A model generated the notes under the pieces. It was not told the origin of the DNA and did not search any database. It was given only the letters and a program-made list of their open reading frames with translations. The translations under genes and the position numbers were made by a program. This document shows positions 6,987 through 15,521 of a stretch of DNA of 23,150 nucleotides, piece by piece. The number at the start of each line of letters is the position of its first letter. Position 1 is the first letter of the stretch. Source of the DNA: JAEDES01 sp964470055 (GTDB taxonomy: Bacteria; Bacillota_I; Bacilli_A; RF39; UBA660); NCBI GenBank assembly GCA_964470055.1, contig CAYXZZ010000019.1, forward strand, positions 1-23,150. The letters run 5' to 3'.

Positions 6987-9047
6987 ATGTTAATAAAATC
7001 TAGCGCTATAGATCGTTTATTGAGGGAAAATCCAGAACTTGGTGAAAGAAGGTTTGGTCTTCCTAGTATTGGACTTAGAGCCGATGGAGAAAAATTTAAT
7101 CCAACTGTTCAAAGTATTGCGGATGCAATTGACTTTTATGGATATGAGGTAAGAGATGAGAACATTACAACAATTCCAGATATTGATTTAGGTAGTGGAA
7201 ATCCAACTAAATATCCGGCTTTTCCGTTGTCAATTGAAGAGATGAAGAAGAGTTTAGATTCAGAAACCTTATATAAGTATCCTTATACTGAGGGGGACGA
7301 TGAAATACGTAAAGTATTGCTTGAATATGTGGAAAGAGAGGGATTTATTAATAATACCCCTTATGCTTATTCAGATATTGATGAAAAAGGGTTGTCTGTT
7401 CATAATATTACGTTTTTACCATCTACTTCGATTGCTTTTAATATGATTATTAATATTATTTCTAAACCAGGAGATGTTGTGTTAGTAACCGGTCCAAATT
7501 ATGGTTTATTTACTATTCGAGCAGAACGTGAAGGTGCAGAAGTTGAAGTGTTGCCACTTTCTAAGGAGGATAATTGGTTAGTTAATCCGACGAAGTTGGC
7601 TGAGAAAATTGATGATATTAATGATAGTTTACAGAAAGTTTATAATAGAAGAAAAGGATATGTTCCGAGAGTTGTTGCTTTCTTAAATGCAAATCCTAAT
7701 AATCCAACTGGAAAAGTTATGGGAGAAAAAGATGCGGAACTTTTAAGAGAAATTGGTGAGGTTTGTTTAAAACGTGGAGTATTTGTAATTGATGATTTAG
7801 TGTACCGTGATTTAGCATTTGATGAAGAGGAAATTGCCAAACCTATTGCGACTATTCCAGGAATGTTTAGAAATACAATTTCATTATTTGGCCTTTCTAA
7901 GAGTTATGGAATGGCAAGTTTAAGAGCAGGATTTGTTGTTGCTGATGAAATTATTATTAGAGAGCTTATTAATAGAATTTTTCAAGGAATGGATTCTTCT
8001 CCTGATATTGTTGGTAGAGCCTTGGCGGGAGCATTTAATGTTACTAGTGAAAGGGATCGAGTTTATAAGGAATATTTTAGTGGACTTAGAAACATCTATA
8101 AGGAAAAGTTTGCATTGCTTAAGGCGTTAGTAGACGGAATTAATTCTATTGAGGATTTGAGTTTACGTAGTTCTATTGAAAAAAAGATTCGTAATACAAT
8201 TGATGAAAAAGATGTATCCAATATTTTAAAAGGTCTTCCTTATGTTAGTTTTCCGGAAAATTTGGAACCAGAATCAGGTTTTTTCGCAATACTTGACTTT
8301 ACTAAGGTTAAGGGAATGAAGTATAAGGAAATGGTTATTAATAGTGAAAAAGATTTGTTAGTATTCTTTTATCGTACTTCAAGAACGAGATTTTTAGTGG
8401 GACAATCTATTAGTTGGCCATATGAAAATGAAATGGTTGGTAGAGTGACTTTTGCTTTAGAAGATTCACGTATTATTACTGCTCTTGCGAATATGAATCG
8501 GGCTTTGCAATTACTTGGTAAAGGAGAAGATTATATTATTCGTAAGAATGAACTTAAAGATCAAGCGCAAATGGCTAGAATTAAAATTGATGGTTGGAGA
8601 ACAGCCTATGATAAAATTGTTGCGGCTAAATACTTGAATGAACTTGATTATGAAAGTCAAACGCAACGTTATATTAGTAGTTTTGAAGAATATAAAGATT
8701 TAGTATTAGTGGCAGTTAAGGGAGACGAAGTATTAGGATATTCATGTTTTGCTCTTAGCGATAAAACTGGTAAATATGATTCAGAATTAGTTAGTTTGTA
8801 TGTTAAACCGAATGAAACTAATCGAGGCATTGGTTCTAATTTACTGATAGAGACTGCTAAAGAGTTACTTGATCAAGGAAAACATAATATGATTGTATGG
8901 TGCTTATCAGATAATAAAAATGCTATTAAATTTTATGAGGGCCTTGGTGGCGTAAATGTTGAGACAAAAGATGCTCTTATTGGTGATGAGTATTATAAGG
9001 AGTATGGTTTCTATTTTGATTTAGAGACTGTTGCTGGAAGAAAATAA
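6987..9047 (+). CDS. Fusion of a fold-type I PLP aminotransferase with a C-terminal GNAT acetyltransferase
   Basis: Residues 1-510 are a class I/II aminotransferase: a substrate-entry GSGNPTKYPAFP block (69-80), PSTSIAFNMI (145-154), the NPNNPTG motif (236-242), the PLP-nitrogen-binding DD with Tyr (269-273), Lys305 in LSKSYG as the expected Schiff-base lysine, and Arg313. An insertion around 385-425 is longer than in ordinary aspartate-type enzymes. Residues about 529-684 are a complete GNAT fold: the GWRTAY opening (536-541), LYVKPNETNRGIGSNLL (604-620) with the acetyl-CoA-binding R/Q-x-x-G-x-G loop, and the NAIKFYEGLGG end (645-655). A plausible joint role is transamination of a keto or amino acid and acetylation of the product amine, but the substrate cannot be read. 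The gene is alone, with its own promoter and terminator. Confidence 0.85.
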   Translation: MLIKSSAIDRLLRENPELGERRFGLPSIGLRADGEKFNPTVQSIADAIDFYGYEVRDENITTIPDIDLGSGNPTKYPAFPLSIEEMKKSLDSETLYKYPYTEGDDEIRKVLLEYVEREGFINNTPYAYSDIDEKGLSVHNITFLPSTSIAFNMIINIISKPGDVVLVTGPNYGLFTIRAEREGAEVEVLPLSKEDNWLVNPTKLAEKIDDINDSLQKVYNRRKGYVPRVVAFLNANPNNPTGKVMGEKDAELLREIGEVCLKRGVFVIDDLVYRDLAFDEEEIAKPIATIPGMFRNTISLFGLSKSYGMASLRAGFVVADEIIIRELINRIFQGMDSSPDIVGRALAGAFNVTSERDRVYKEYFSGLRNIYKEKFALLKALVDGINSIEDLSLRSSIEKKIRNTIDEKDVSNILKGLPYVSFPENLEPESGFFAILDFTKVKGMKYKEMVINSEKDLLVFFYRTSRTRFLVGQSISWPYENEMVGRVTFALEDSRIITALANMNRALQLLGKGEDYIIRKNELKDQAQMARIKIDGWRTAYDKIVAAKYLNELDYESQTQRYISSFEEYKDLVLVAVKGDEVLGYSCFALSDKTGKYDSELVSLYVKPNETNRGIGSNLLIETAKELLDQGKHNMIVWCLSDNKNAIKFYEGLGGVNVETKDALIGDEYYKEYGFYFDLETVAGRK

Positions 9048-9051
9048 AAAG

Positions 9052-9072
9052 CAGTTCTATGGAACTGTTTTT
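9052..9072. terminator. Bidirectional terminator between convergent genes
   Basis: CAGTTC (9052-9057), loop TATG, GAACTG (9062-9067), flanked by an A run on the left and a T run on the right. It serves the fusion gene and probably the convergent PHP operon. Confidence 0.75.
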
Positions 9073-9078
9073 GTGTTG

Positions 9079-9942
9079 CTAATTTTTACTTCGATGAATC
9101 AAATCAAGTAAAGTTAATTGTTTTACTTTAATATTGTTTTTACCAGTACCAAGATTTACATCTGGTTTAATAGTTGGCCCATGATAATCACTTCCTCCAC
9201 TTATTAAAAGATTATATTTATTGGCAAGATGAAGATATTCTTCTGTCATTTCTGGAGTATGATTACTGTGATATACTTCAATACCATCTAGGCCGTAGTC
9301 AACAAGTTCTCCAACAAAAGTATCTAATTCTTCCTTGGATAGTTTTAGTGAGTATGGGTGGGCAAGTGTTGCGAAACCGTGGGCTGATTTTATTAATTCA
9401 ATACAGTCTTTTTTAGAAATACCTTTAGCAACATTGCCACAACGTTCATAGGCTTCGTTTAAATATTTATCAAAGGCCTCATTTACGGATGAGGCATAAC
9501 CATATTTTAGAAGAAGTCTAGCAATATCAGGTCGACCAATGTTTCTTTCTTTATTTAAGATTTCAAGAATTTCTTCAGTTGAAAAGACAATGTCATGGTC
9601 TTTTTTTAATTGGCAAATTACTCCTGTTACAGAATATAAACTACGATTATGAAGTTCTTTCATTCTTTCGTTTAAGTGTGGATCCCAAATATCGATGTTA
9701 TGGCCTAAGACGTGCATTCTGCCAACTGGAACTTTTACAGAAATTTCGATACCAGGAATGACTTCTATATTATAATCTGCTGGATTTATAGTAATGTTTT
9801 GAACACCAAGTAAAGTATCATGATCAGTAATGGCAATGGTTTTTATGCCTTCTGCTGATGCTTTTTTTATTAAATCATCGGGAGTTAATTCTCCATCTGA
9901 GTAGCAAGTATGTGTATGCATGTCTAATAGTTTTTTAGTCAT
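9079..9942 (-). CDS. PHP-domain phosphoesterase (TrpH/YciV-like)
   Basis: The 287-aa protein has the four PHP motifs: DMHTHTCYSDGEL (7-19, His9 and His11), AITDHDT (37-43), the glutamate-bearing EVIPGIEIS segment (60-68) and later LAHPYS and GGSDYHG, which together hold a multinuclear metal site. Length and order match the TrpH/YciV group of PHP proteins. Characterised members act on nucleotide 3',5'-bisphosphate (pAp) or on short RNA 5' ends. Its start codon overlaps the stop codon of the upstream MBL hydrolase (ATGA), with AGGAGG inside that gene, so translation is coupled. It is the last gene of the coaE-coaD-MBL-PHP operon. Removal of pAp, a by-product of acyl-carrier-protein and sulfur chemistry, would fit a CoA-linked operon, but that is inference. 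Confidence 0.82.
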   Translation of the reverse strand: MTKKLLDMHTHTCYSDGELTPDDLIKKASAEGIKTIAITDHDTLLGVQNITINPADYNIEVIPGIEISVKVPVGRMHVLGHNIDIWDPHLNERMKELHNRSLYSVTGVICQLKKDHDIVFSTEEILEILNKERNIGRPDIARLLLKYGYASSVNEAFDKYLNEAYERCGNVAKGISKKDCIELIKSAHGFATLAHPYSLKLSKEELDTFVGELVDYGLDGIEVYHSNHTPEMTEEYLHLANKYNLLISGGSDYHGPTIKPDVNLGTGKNNIKVKQLTLLDLIHRSKN

Positions 9943-10760
9943 TTTATACCTCCTAATTTTAAGATTTTGCCTTCTTCAGCGGCTTCAGTATCTTTAAAAA
10001 TTGTTTTTGCTTCACTAACGTAGGACTCTTTATCAAGTTCTGGGAAAAAGTGAGTTAAGAGTAGTTTTTTTACATCGGCATCTCTTGCGATTGTTGCGGC
10101 CTCATAAGCATATAAGTGATGGTCTGTTGATTTTGTTTGCCCGTTAAGAAAGGTTGCTTCGCATAGGAGAAGGTCAGCATTTTGGGCAAATGTTACTAAT
10201 GTATTTTTAGAATAACCTGTATCACCACTATAGACAAAAGTTTCTTTATTATGTTTGACTCTTGTAGAAAATGTATTTATTGGATGAGGATTTTTAGAAA
10301 AATCGATTTGAAGATTTCCAATAGTTAATTTAGTTTGTTCATCATATGGAATAAATTCAAAATACTGTTCATGTCCAAATTCTTGGAGAAAAAGATAATC
10401 AATAATTGGTTTTTGAACGGATTTTAGTTTTTTACAGTCATCAGATGCTTGATGGTCTTCTAGCCTTGTTATGAGCTCGCCGTTTGGAATATAGACTTTG
10501 ATTCTTTTTGAAAGATAACCTAGATTATGAAAAATATATGAGGCATAACCTAATGATAGAAGATCTCCGTAATGGTCTTTATGAAGATGAGAAATTATAA
10601 TGGTTAGATTTTTTAAATCTTCTGGTAGTTTTAACTCTCTAGTACAGCCATTGCCACAATCAAGAATAATTTTTGTATTATTTTCAGTTACTAAATAGCC
10701 GGGACAGTTTTTTGTATCTTTACAATATGGTGAAACTGTTCCTAAAATTTTTATTTCCAT
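9939..10760 (-). CDS. Metallo-beta-lactamase-fold hydrolase, RNase Z-like
   Basis: The 273-aa protein shows the MBL-fold zinc motif SHLHKDHYGDL (about 57-67, the H-x-H-x-D-H signature), an earlier ILDCGNGC block, then FVYSGDTGYSKN, DLLLCEATF and LLLTHFFP, which supply the remaining metal ligands. The arrangement fits the YhfI/RNase Z-like subgroup. The long substrate-binding exosite arm of tRNase Z is not evident, so tRNA 3' processing should not be assumed. An insertion at about 85-140 is unusually charged. It starts 10 bp after coaD, with a ribosome binding site overlapping the coaD stop, and its own stop overlaps the PHP start. A small phosphodiester or cyclic nucleotide substrate is possible. 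Confidence 0.8.
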   Translation of the reverse strand: MEIKILGTVSPYCKDTKNCPGYLVTENNTKIILDCGNGCTRELKLPEDLKNLTIIISHLHKDHYGDLLSLGYASYIFHNLGYLSKRIKVYIPNGELITRLEDHQASDDCKKLKSVQKPIIDYLFLQEFGHEQYFEFIPYDEQTKLTIGNLQIDFSKNPHPINTFSTRVKHNKETFVYSGDTGYSKNTLVTFAQNADLLLCEATFLNGQTKSTDHHLYAYEAATIARDADVKKLLLTHFFPELDKESYVSEAKTIFKDTEAAEEGKILKLGGIK

Positions 10761-10770
10761 ATAATCACTC

Positions 10771-11256
10771 CTAACGGGGATATTTTTTTGTCATGGCCTT
10801 TTCTATCGTTGGCTCTACGTATTCATTAATAGGTTCGTTAAGAGAGAACACTTCTCTTACTACCGAAGATGAAATGTATTGGTATTCTGGTTCAGGGAAT
10901 AAACATACGGTTCCAACTTCATTGTGACTTAGTTTTCTGTTGATGGTTGAAAGTTGAATTTCGTAATCAAAATCTGTTACTCCACGTAATCCTCGGATTA
11001 TTGCTTTACAATTATGTTCTTTGGCAAGTTTTACTGTTGCCCCTTTTCCACTAATAACTTTTACTTGATTGTTATCTTGATAAAGCTCTTTAATTAGTTC
11101 TACCCTTTCTTCTAATGTGAAGAAGGGATTTTTCTTTGCAGGATTAAACATTACAGCAACTACTACTTCATCAAATAAATCTGTTGCCTGTTTTATAACG
11201 TTCATATGACCCTTAGTGATTGGATCAAAACTACCTGGATATAATACTCTTTTCAT
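10771..11256 (-). CDS. coaD: Phosphopantetheine adenylyltransferase
   Basis: CoaD joins 4'-phosphopantetheine and ATP to give dephospho-CoA, the penultimate step of coenzyme A synthesis. The 161-aa length is typical. The nucleotidyltransferase motif YPGSFDPITKGHMNVI (6-21) includes the T/H-x-G-H pair, and the downstream AIIRGLRGVTDFDYE and YISSSVVREV blocks match the family closely. It begins within the last 26 bp of coaE, with GAGGTG as ribosome binding site inside that gene, so the two CoA enzymes are translationally coupled. Identification is certain. Confidence 0.96.
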   Translation of the reverse strand: MKRVLYPGSFDPITKGHMNVIKQATDLFDEVVVAVMFNPAKKNPFFTLEERVELIKELYQDNNQVKVISGKGATVKLAKEHNCKAIIRGLRGVTDFDYEIQLSTINRKLSHNEVGTVCLFPEPEYQYISSSVVREVFSLNEPINEYVEPTIEKAMTKKYPR

Positions 11257-11821
11257 ATATTTTTTTCACCTCTTTTTTAGTTTCTTGTTTGTTAATATTT
11301 TTTATAAAAATATCATATTGTCTTTCTTCGTAGTCAATTCCAGAAAGATCTCTTTGAAGAAAATATTCTGGTGTGATAGATTCGGCTGCGACAGCTCTTT
11401 TAATAACTCGGTCTAACCTTACTTCGTATGGTGCATCAACCCAAATTCGTAAATCGCTTTGGGCAAAATACTTTGTTTTAGGAAGTAAGATATAATCTAG
11501 TAGAATTATTTTATCTTGATGACTGGCAATTTGTTCATCAATTACTCGTTCCATTTCTTTCCACGTTATATCAGTTAACTTTTGCATCTCTTTTGGACTG
11601 GCAAAAACAATTTTACCTAAAGTTTTTCTTTGAACTTCGTTATCTAGTACACAATCATAAGAGATATCAGTACGTATTCTCTCTTGAACTTCTGGAAGAG
11701 TTAAAACATAGTGAGATATTTTATCCACATCTATGTGAAAAATTCTTTCATCATATGTGGTTAAAGTTTTAGCAACTGTACTTTTTCCACTACCACTCTT
11801 TCCAACTATTGAAATTAACAT
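11231..11821 (-). CDS. coaE: Dephospho-CoA kinase (divergent)
   Basis: The P-loop GKSGSGKST (7-15), the FHIDVDKISH segment that corresponds to the CoaE IDAD motif, the RKTLGKIVFASPKEMQKLTDI block (CoaE L-G-x-x-V-F) and a WVDAP plus DRVIKR region support dephospho-CoA kinase, which phosphorylates the ribose 3'-OH in the last step of CoA synthesis. Sequence is less conserved than usual, but the overlap with coaD makes the call strong. I place the start at the ATG complement of 11819-11821, since AGAGAGG lies 8 bases before it. A GTG 9 bases further upstream sits inside that ribosome binding site and would add three residues. First gene of the four-gene operon, divergent from a LysR regulator. 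Confidence 0.85.
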   Translation of the reverse strand: MLISIVGKSGSGKSTVAKTLTTYDERIFHIDVDKISHYVLTLPEVQERIRTDISYDCVLDNEVQRKTLGKIVFASPKEMQKLTDITWKEMERVIDEQIASHQDKIILLDYILLPKTKYFAQSDLRIWVDAPYEVRLDRVIKRAVAAESITPEYFLQRDLSGIDYEERQYDIFIKNINKQETKKEVKKIYEKSIISR

Positions 11822-11842
11822 TTTTATCACCTCTCTAATTGC

Positions 11843-11871
11843 ATTATATTATCTTTTCTTTTATAATTAAA
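11843..11871 (-). promoter_or_regulatory. Promoter of the coaE-coaD-MBL-PHP operon
   Basis: On the minus strand a perfect TATAAT (complement of 11843-11848) with a weak TTTAAT (complement of 11866-11871) 17 bp upstream. The 85-bp intergenic region is shared with the divergent LysR gene, so the regulator could act on this promoter. Confidence 0.45.
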
Positions 11872-11914
11872 ATATATATTATTTATATTTATCATAACTG
11901 GAGGTTATTGTTGT

Positions 11915-12814
11915 ATGAACATTAGTTTTGAATACTATAAAATATTTTATGTAGTGGCAAAAACCGGTAATATTACTAAAGCCGCAGATGAATTAATGAT
12001 AAGTCAGCCGGCAATTAGTAAATGTATAAAACAGTTAGAAGAACAGTTAGCTGGACAATTGTTTGTGAGAACTAAACGAGGGGTTGTTCTTACTGAAGAA
12101 GGAGAAGAATTTTATAAGTACATTAGTCAAGCAATAGAATTTATCAATAATGCGGAACATAAATTTTCAGAAATGATTCATTTAGAAACTGGAACTATTA
12201 GAATTGGAATTAGTACTACTCTAACAAAAAAGTTTTTGATTCCGTATTTAGAGATTTTTCATAAAAAATATCCAAGAATAAAAATTCAAATCCAAACAGC
12301 AATATCATCAAAATTATTTTCTTTGCTTAGGCAGGGATTAATTGACTTAGTAATTATAAATTTGCCATATGAGGAAATGAGTGATATTGAAATTACTAAG
12401 GTGAGAGAAGTTCATGATTGTTTTATTGTGGGAGATGCTTATAAGGACTTAACTAATAAAACGATTGAGTTAAAGGAATTAGTTAAATATCCTTTGATAT
12501 TACAGGCCCCTGGATCAATTACGAGACGTTTTTTGGATAATTATGGTAAAGAAAATGGAGTTAGTTTTTCTCCAGATATGATGATTTCAGGTTTTAGTTT
12601 GATTGTTGAATTTGTACGAATTGGATTTGGTATTGGTTATACTACAGAAGAGTATATTCAAGATGAGTTAAGAGAGAGAAAAGTTTATAAATTAAACGTA
12701 GTGCCAGAACTTCCTAGTCGAGGAATCGGACTTTGTTACTCAAAGAGAAATATCCCTAGTTTTTGCACTAAAAAATTAATTGAAATTATTTTGAATGATA
12801 AAAAAAATATATAG
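11915..12814 (+). CDS. LysR-family transcriptional regulator
   Basis: The 299-aa length and layout are standard for LysR. Residues 1-60 form the winged helix-turn-helix (YYKIFYVVAKTGNITKAADELMISQPAISKCIKQLEEQLAGQLFVRTKRG, of which the AADELMISQPAISKCIKQLE part is the HTH). Residues about 90-295 form the periplasmic-binding-protein-like effector domain. GGAGG lies 12 bases before ATG. It is divergent from the coaE operon with 85-100 bp between, and the adenosine deaminase gene follows on the same strand behind its own promoter. The inducer cannot be read from sequence. Regulation of CoA or purine salvage genes is a guess from position. Confidence 0.9.
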   Translation: MNISFEYYKIFYVVAKTGNITKAADELMISQPAISKCIKQLEEQLAGQLFVRTKRGVVLTEEGEEFYKYISQAIEFINNAEHKFSEMIHLETGTIRIGISTTLTKKFLIPYLEIFHKKYPRIKIQIQTAISSKLFSLLRQGLIDLVIINLPYEEMSDIEITKVREVHDCFIVGDAYKDLTNKTIELKELVKYPLILQAPGSITRRFLDNYGKENGVSFSPDMMISGFSLIVEFVRIGFGIGYTTEEYIQDELRERKVYKLNVVPELPSRGIGLCYSKRNIPSFCTKKLIEIILNDKKNI

Positions 12815-12885
12815 TCTCTACTTTACTGTTGTAGACATTTTCATTTTAGGTTTTTACATTTATTAGAATACTAGTTTTCTTGGTA

Positions 12886-12900
12886 TGTTATACTTATAAT
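12886..12900 (+). promoter_or_regulatory. Extended -10 promoter of the adenosine deaminase gene
   Basis: TGTTATACT (12886-12894) is a good extended -10; a second TATAAT overlaps downstream at 12895-12900. The second would leave almost no leader, so the first is preferred. No clear -35 is visible. Confidence 0.45.
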
Positions 12901-12912
12901 AAGGTGAGTGTT

Positions 12913-13848
12913 ATGAAGAAGATTGAATTACATTTACATTTAGATGGATCATTGGATCTTGACTATGCAAAAGAATTGATTGGTAGAGATGTTTATGCAG
13001 AGATGGTTAGTGAACATTCTACTAATTTAAAAGAATACTTACAAAAATTCAGTTTACCAGGAGAATTACTTCAAGATTATAAAAATATTGTTGAATTTTC
13101 TTATAGATTAGCAAAAACTTTGGAAAAAGAAGAAGTCATTTATGCAGAAGTTAGATTTTGTCCTTTGTTTCATGATAAAAAAATATCAGTTGATCGAGTT
13201 ATTACAGGAATTAGAGAAGGTTTTTCTAAAGTACCAAGTGTAAAAATAAATTTGATTTTTTGTATGATGAGGCATTTTGATTTTGAAACAAATTATAGAA
13301 TTATTAAATTGACAAAGAAATATTTGGGTAATGGAGTTTGTGCAATTGACTTGGCTGGAGATGAGGCTGGATATAGTACACGTAGTTTCAAAGTATTATT
13401 TGATATTATAAGGGAGAATGATATTCCATTTACTATTCATGCAGGAGAAGCGGCTTCTTATGAAAGTGTTAAAGAAGCAGTTGGGTTTGGGGCTAAAAGA
13501 ATTGGTCATGGTATTAGAAGTATTGAGGATAAAGAAACAGTTAATCTTTTAATTAATAAGAATGTTTTTTTAGAAATATGTCCAAAGAGTAATGTTGATA
13601 CTAGAGCGGTTGAAACAATAGATAAGCATCCAATAAAAAAATTAGTTGAGTTGGGGGTTAGAGTTACAATTAATACAGATAATAGGACGGTTTCTAATAC
13701 ATCACTTGATGGAGAGTATCAATTACTAAAGGATAATTTTGGCTTTACTGATGATGATATTTTACAATTTAATTTGAATGCAATAAATGCAGCCTTTTTA
13801 TCTAGAGAGGAAAAGTTAGAGTTAAAGAATAGGTTACTGGATAAGTAG
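12913..13848 (+). CDS. add: Adenosine deaminase
   Basis: The enzyme converts adenosine or deoxyadenosine to inosine in purine salvage. The TIM-barrel zinc motifs are all present: ELHLHLDGS (5-13, two His ligands), HAGEA (His and catalytic Glu), RIGHGIRS (catalytic His) and the zinc-ligand Asp in INTDNRTVSNT. The last motif has Asn after the ligand Asp where many family members have a second Asp, a variant I recall from other Firmicute enzymes. The start is set at ATG 12913, five bases after AAGGTGAG (12901-12908). An open frame reaches 12880 but that region holds the promoter. 311 aa, slightly short for the family. No terminator is seen before the radical SAM gene 43 bp downstream. Confidence 0.9.
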   Translation: MKKIELHLHLDGSLDLDYAKELIGRDVYAEMVSEHSTNLKEYLQKFSLPGELLQDYKNIVEFSYRLAKTLEKEEVIYAEVRFCPLFHDKKISVDRVITGIREGFSKVPSVKINLIFCMMRHFDFETNYRIIKLTKKYLGNGVCAIDLAGDEAGYSTRSFKVLFDIIRENDIPFTIHAGEAASYESVKEAVGFGAKRIGHGIRSIEDKETVNLLINKNVFLEICPKSNVDTRAVETIDKHPIKKLVELGVRVTINTDNRTVSNTSLDGEYQLLKDNFGFTDDDILQFNLNAINAAFLSREEKLELKNRLLDK

Positions 13849-13891
13849 TTTATTCTTTTTATTTGTGATAAAATAAGTATGAGGTTTTGTT

Positions 13892-14782
13892 ATGAATATA
13901 TTAAAAAATTGTAAATTATGCCCTAGAGAATGTGGCGTTAATCGATATGAAAAAGTTGGTGTTTGTGGAGCAAATGAAAAAATAAAGGTTTCACATTATA
14001 GTTTACATCATTGGGAAGAACCGGTCATATCTGGAGATAATGGTAGTGGTACGGTGTTTTTTTCACATTGTAATTTGAAATGTATTTTCTGTCAAAATAA
14101 AAAAATTAGTACAGGTGGTTATGGAAAAGAAATATCTAATAGGAGGCTTGAAGAGATATTTTTAGAACTACAAGATATGGGAGCCCATAATATTAATTTA
14201 GTTACCCCTACGCATTATAGTTATCAGATTGCGAATGTTCTAAAAAAAATAAAAGGGGAAAAATTAGTTATACCTGTTGTTTATAATACTAGTAGTTATG
14301 AAAAAGTTGAAAGTATTAAAATGTTAGAAGGTCTTGTTGATATATATTTGGCTGATTTAAAGTATTTTGATGATCAGTTAGGGAAAAATTATTCAAACTG
14401 TAATGATTATTTTGAAGTGGCAACTAAGGCTATAAAGGAGATGTACAAACAGGTTGGAACTTTTATTATGGAAGATGAATTAATGAAAAAAGGACTAATA
14501 GTTAGAGTACTTATTCTTCCAGGGCATAAGGATGATGCTAAGGAGATTATTAAATATTTGTATGAGACATATGGTGATAATATTTATATTAGTATTATGA
14601 ATCAATATACTCCTGTTACAAAAACTCTTCTTTATCCGAATTTGAATTGGACGGTTACAGAAAGTGAATATTCGGAAGTTATTAATTATGCGTGTGATTT
14701 AGGTGTTAAAATGGCATTTATTCAAGATGGTGATACAGCGACTGAGAGTTTTATCCCGGACTTTGATTGCAGTAATATTTAG
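13892..14782 (+). CDS. Radical SAM protein, pyruvate formate-lyase-activase-like (PflA-related, COG1313 type)
   Basis: The 296-aa protein has the radical SAM cluster motif C-x3-C-x2-C at Cys60, Cys64 and Cys67 (HCNLKCIFCQN) preceded by an N-terminal Cys-rich segment (Cys7, Cys10, Cys14, Cys25 in CKLCPRECGV...VGVCG). That N-terminal signature marks the PflA-like subgroup, whose substrates are mostly unknown; it is not the canonical PflA. VVYNTSSYE, DIYLADLKYFD and ILPGHKDD are further family blocks. A GAGG ribosome binding site precedes the ATG. It starts a tight three-gene set with the kinase-like and FTR-like genes (8 bp between each) and may also be read from the adenosine deaminase promoter. 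A glycyl-radical or other protein target is inference. Confidence 0.88.
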   Translation: MNILKNCKLCPRECGVNRYEKVGVCGANEKIKVSHYSLHHWEEPVISGDNGSGTVFFSHCNLKCIFCQNKKISTGGYGKEISNRRLEEIFLELQDMGAHNINLVTPTHYSYQIANVLKKIKGEKLVIPVVYNTSSYEKVESIKMLEGLVDIYLADLKYFDDQLGKNYSNCNDYFEVATKAIKEMYKQVGTFIMEDELMKKGLIVRVLILPGHKDDAKEIIKYLYETYGDNIYISIMNQYTPVTKTLLYPNLNWTVTESEYSEVINYACDLGVKMAFIQDGDTATESFIPDFDCSNI

Positions 14783-14790
14783 GAGGTCTT

Positions 14791-15513
14791 ATGGATAGGA
14801 TTGATGATAGTAGTAATGGTGGAAAACTTTATTTAGAAGATGGGATTTTGTATAAATTTTATGAAGATAATCGTTCATTTATAGAAGAAAAAGAGAGGAA
14901 TGTTTTATTTTTTAAGAAGCATCCTTTGTTTTCCCCAAAGATTGGAATTACTTTTTATGAAGGAGATTATTTTTTAGGGTTTAGTCAGGAATTCATTCCG
15001 AATAGCAGAACATTTAAAGATGCAATTGGTGATGAGTCTATTAATGATAGTATTAAAAGGAATGCTGTAAGCGGTGTATTTAGGAAGATGAGAATGCTAC
15101 ATGAATATGGAGTATTTGTCGGAGATATGCATTCTAGGAATATAATATTTAATGAAAATGATGGGTATATTATAGATTTAGATGAAGTAAAATTTAAGGG
15201 AGTAGATGATTTTAAGTTTCAAGAGTTGTACCAAATACAGGTAGATGGGGAAAGTCCACGTATTAAAGTTGCGAGTGAATATACTGATAATGTTAAAGCC
15301 ACTGTTTCTGCCCTTTCATTACTATATGGATTTGACTTTGAAGAGTTAGTTGTGGATAAAGTGTTAAGAATAGATGATTTAAAAAGATGTGTTGGGGCTA
15401 TTATATCTGATGATGACTTTAAAGGTAGCGTGTTTGAGGTATTAGATTCAAAAGATAAAGTTGTTTATTTTGATGAAGTGTTAGAAAAACAAAATAAGAA
15501 TGTTAAAGGTTAG
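14791..15513 (+). CDS. Small protein-kinase-fold protein
   Basis: The 240-aa protein has a reduced kinase layout: an ATP-anchoring Lys22 in ILYKFYED, a short N-lobe, then the catalytic loop LHEYGVFVGDMHSRNIIF (103-120) with Asp112 and Asn117, and a metal-binding D-L-D (129-131) in place of DFG. This matches atypical kinases of the lipopolysaccharide kinase/Bud32/aminoglycoside-phosphotransferase-like superfamily. The C-terminal third is helical and acidic. No membrane segment. Preceded by AGGAGGT, 8 bp after the radical SAM gene and 8 bp before the FTR-like gene. Substrate could be protein, lipid or small molecule; none is indicated. Catalytic residues look intact, so it is probably active. 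Confidence 0.75.
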   Translation: MDRIDDSSNGGKLYLEDGILYKFYEDNRSFIEEKERNVLFFKKHPLFSPKIGITFYEGDYFLGFSQEFIPNSRTFKDAIGDESINDSIKRNAVSGVFRKMRMLHEYGVFVGDMHSRNIIFNENDGYIIDLDEVKFKGVDDFKFQELYQIQVDGESPRIKVASEYTDNVKATVSALSLLYGFDFEELVVDKVLRIDDLKRCVGAIISDDDFKGSVFEVLDSKDKVVYFDEVLEKQNKNVKG

Positions 15514-15521
15514 GAGGAATT

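Noticed and set aside
12815..12850. Terminator between the LysR and adenosine deaminase genes
   Set aside because: Only a 5-bp stem with a mismatch can be drawn and the T run is broken, so support is too weak.
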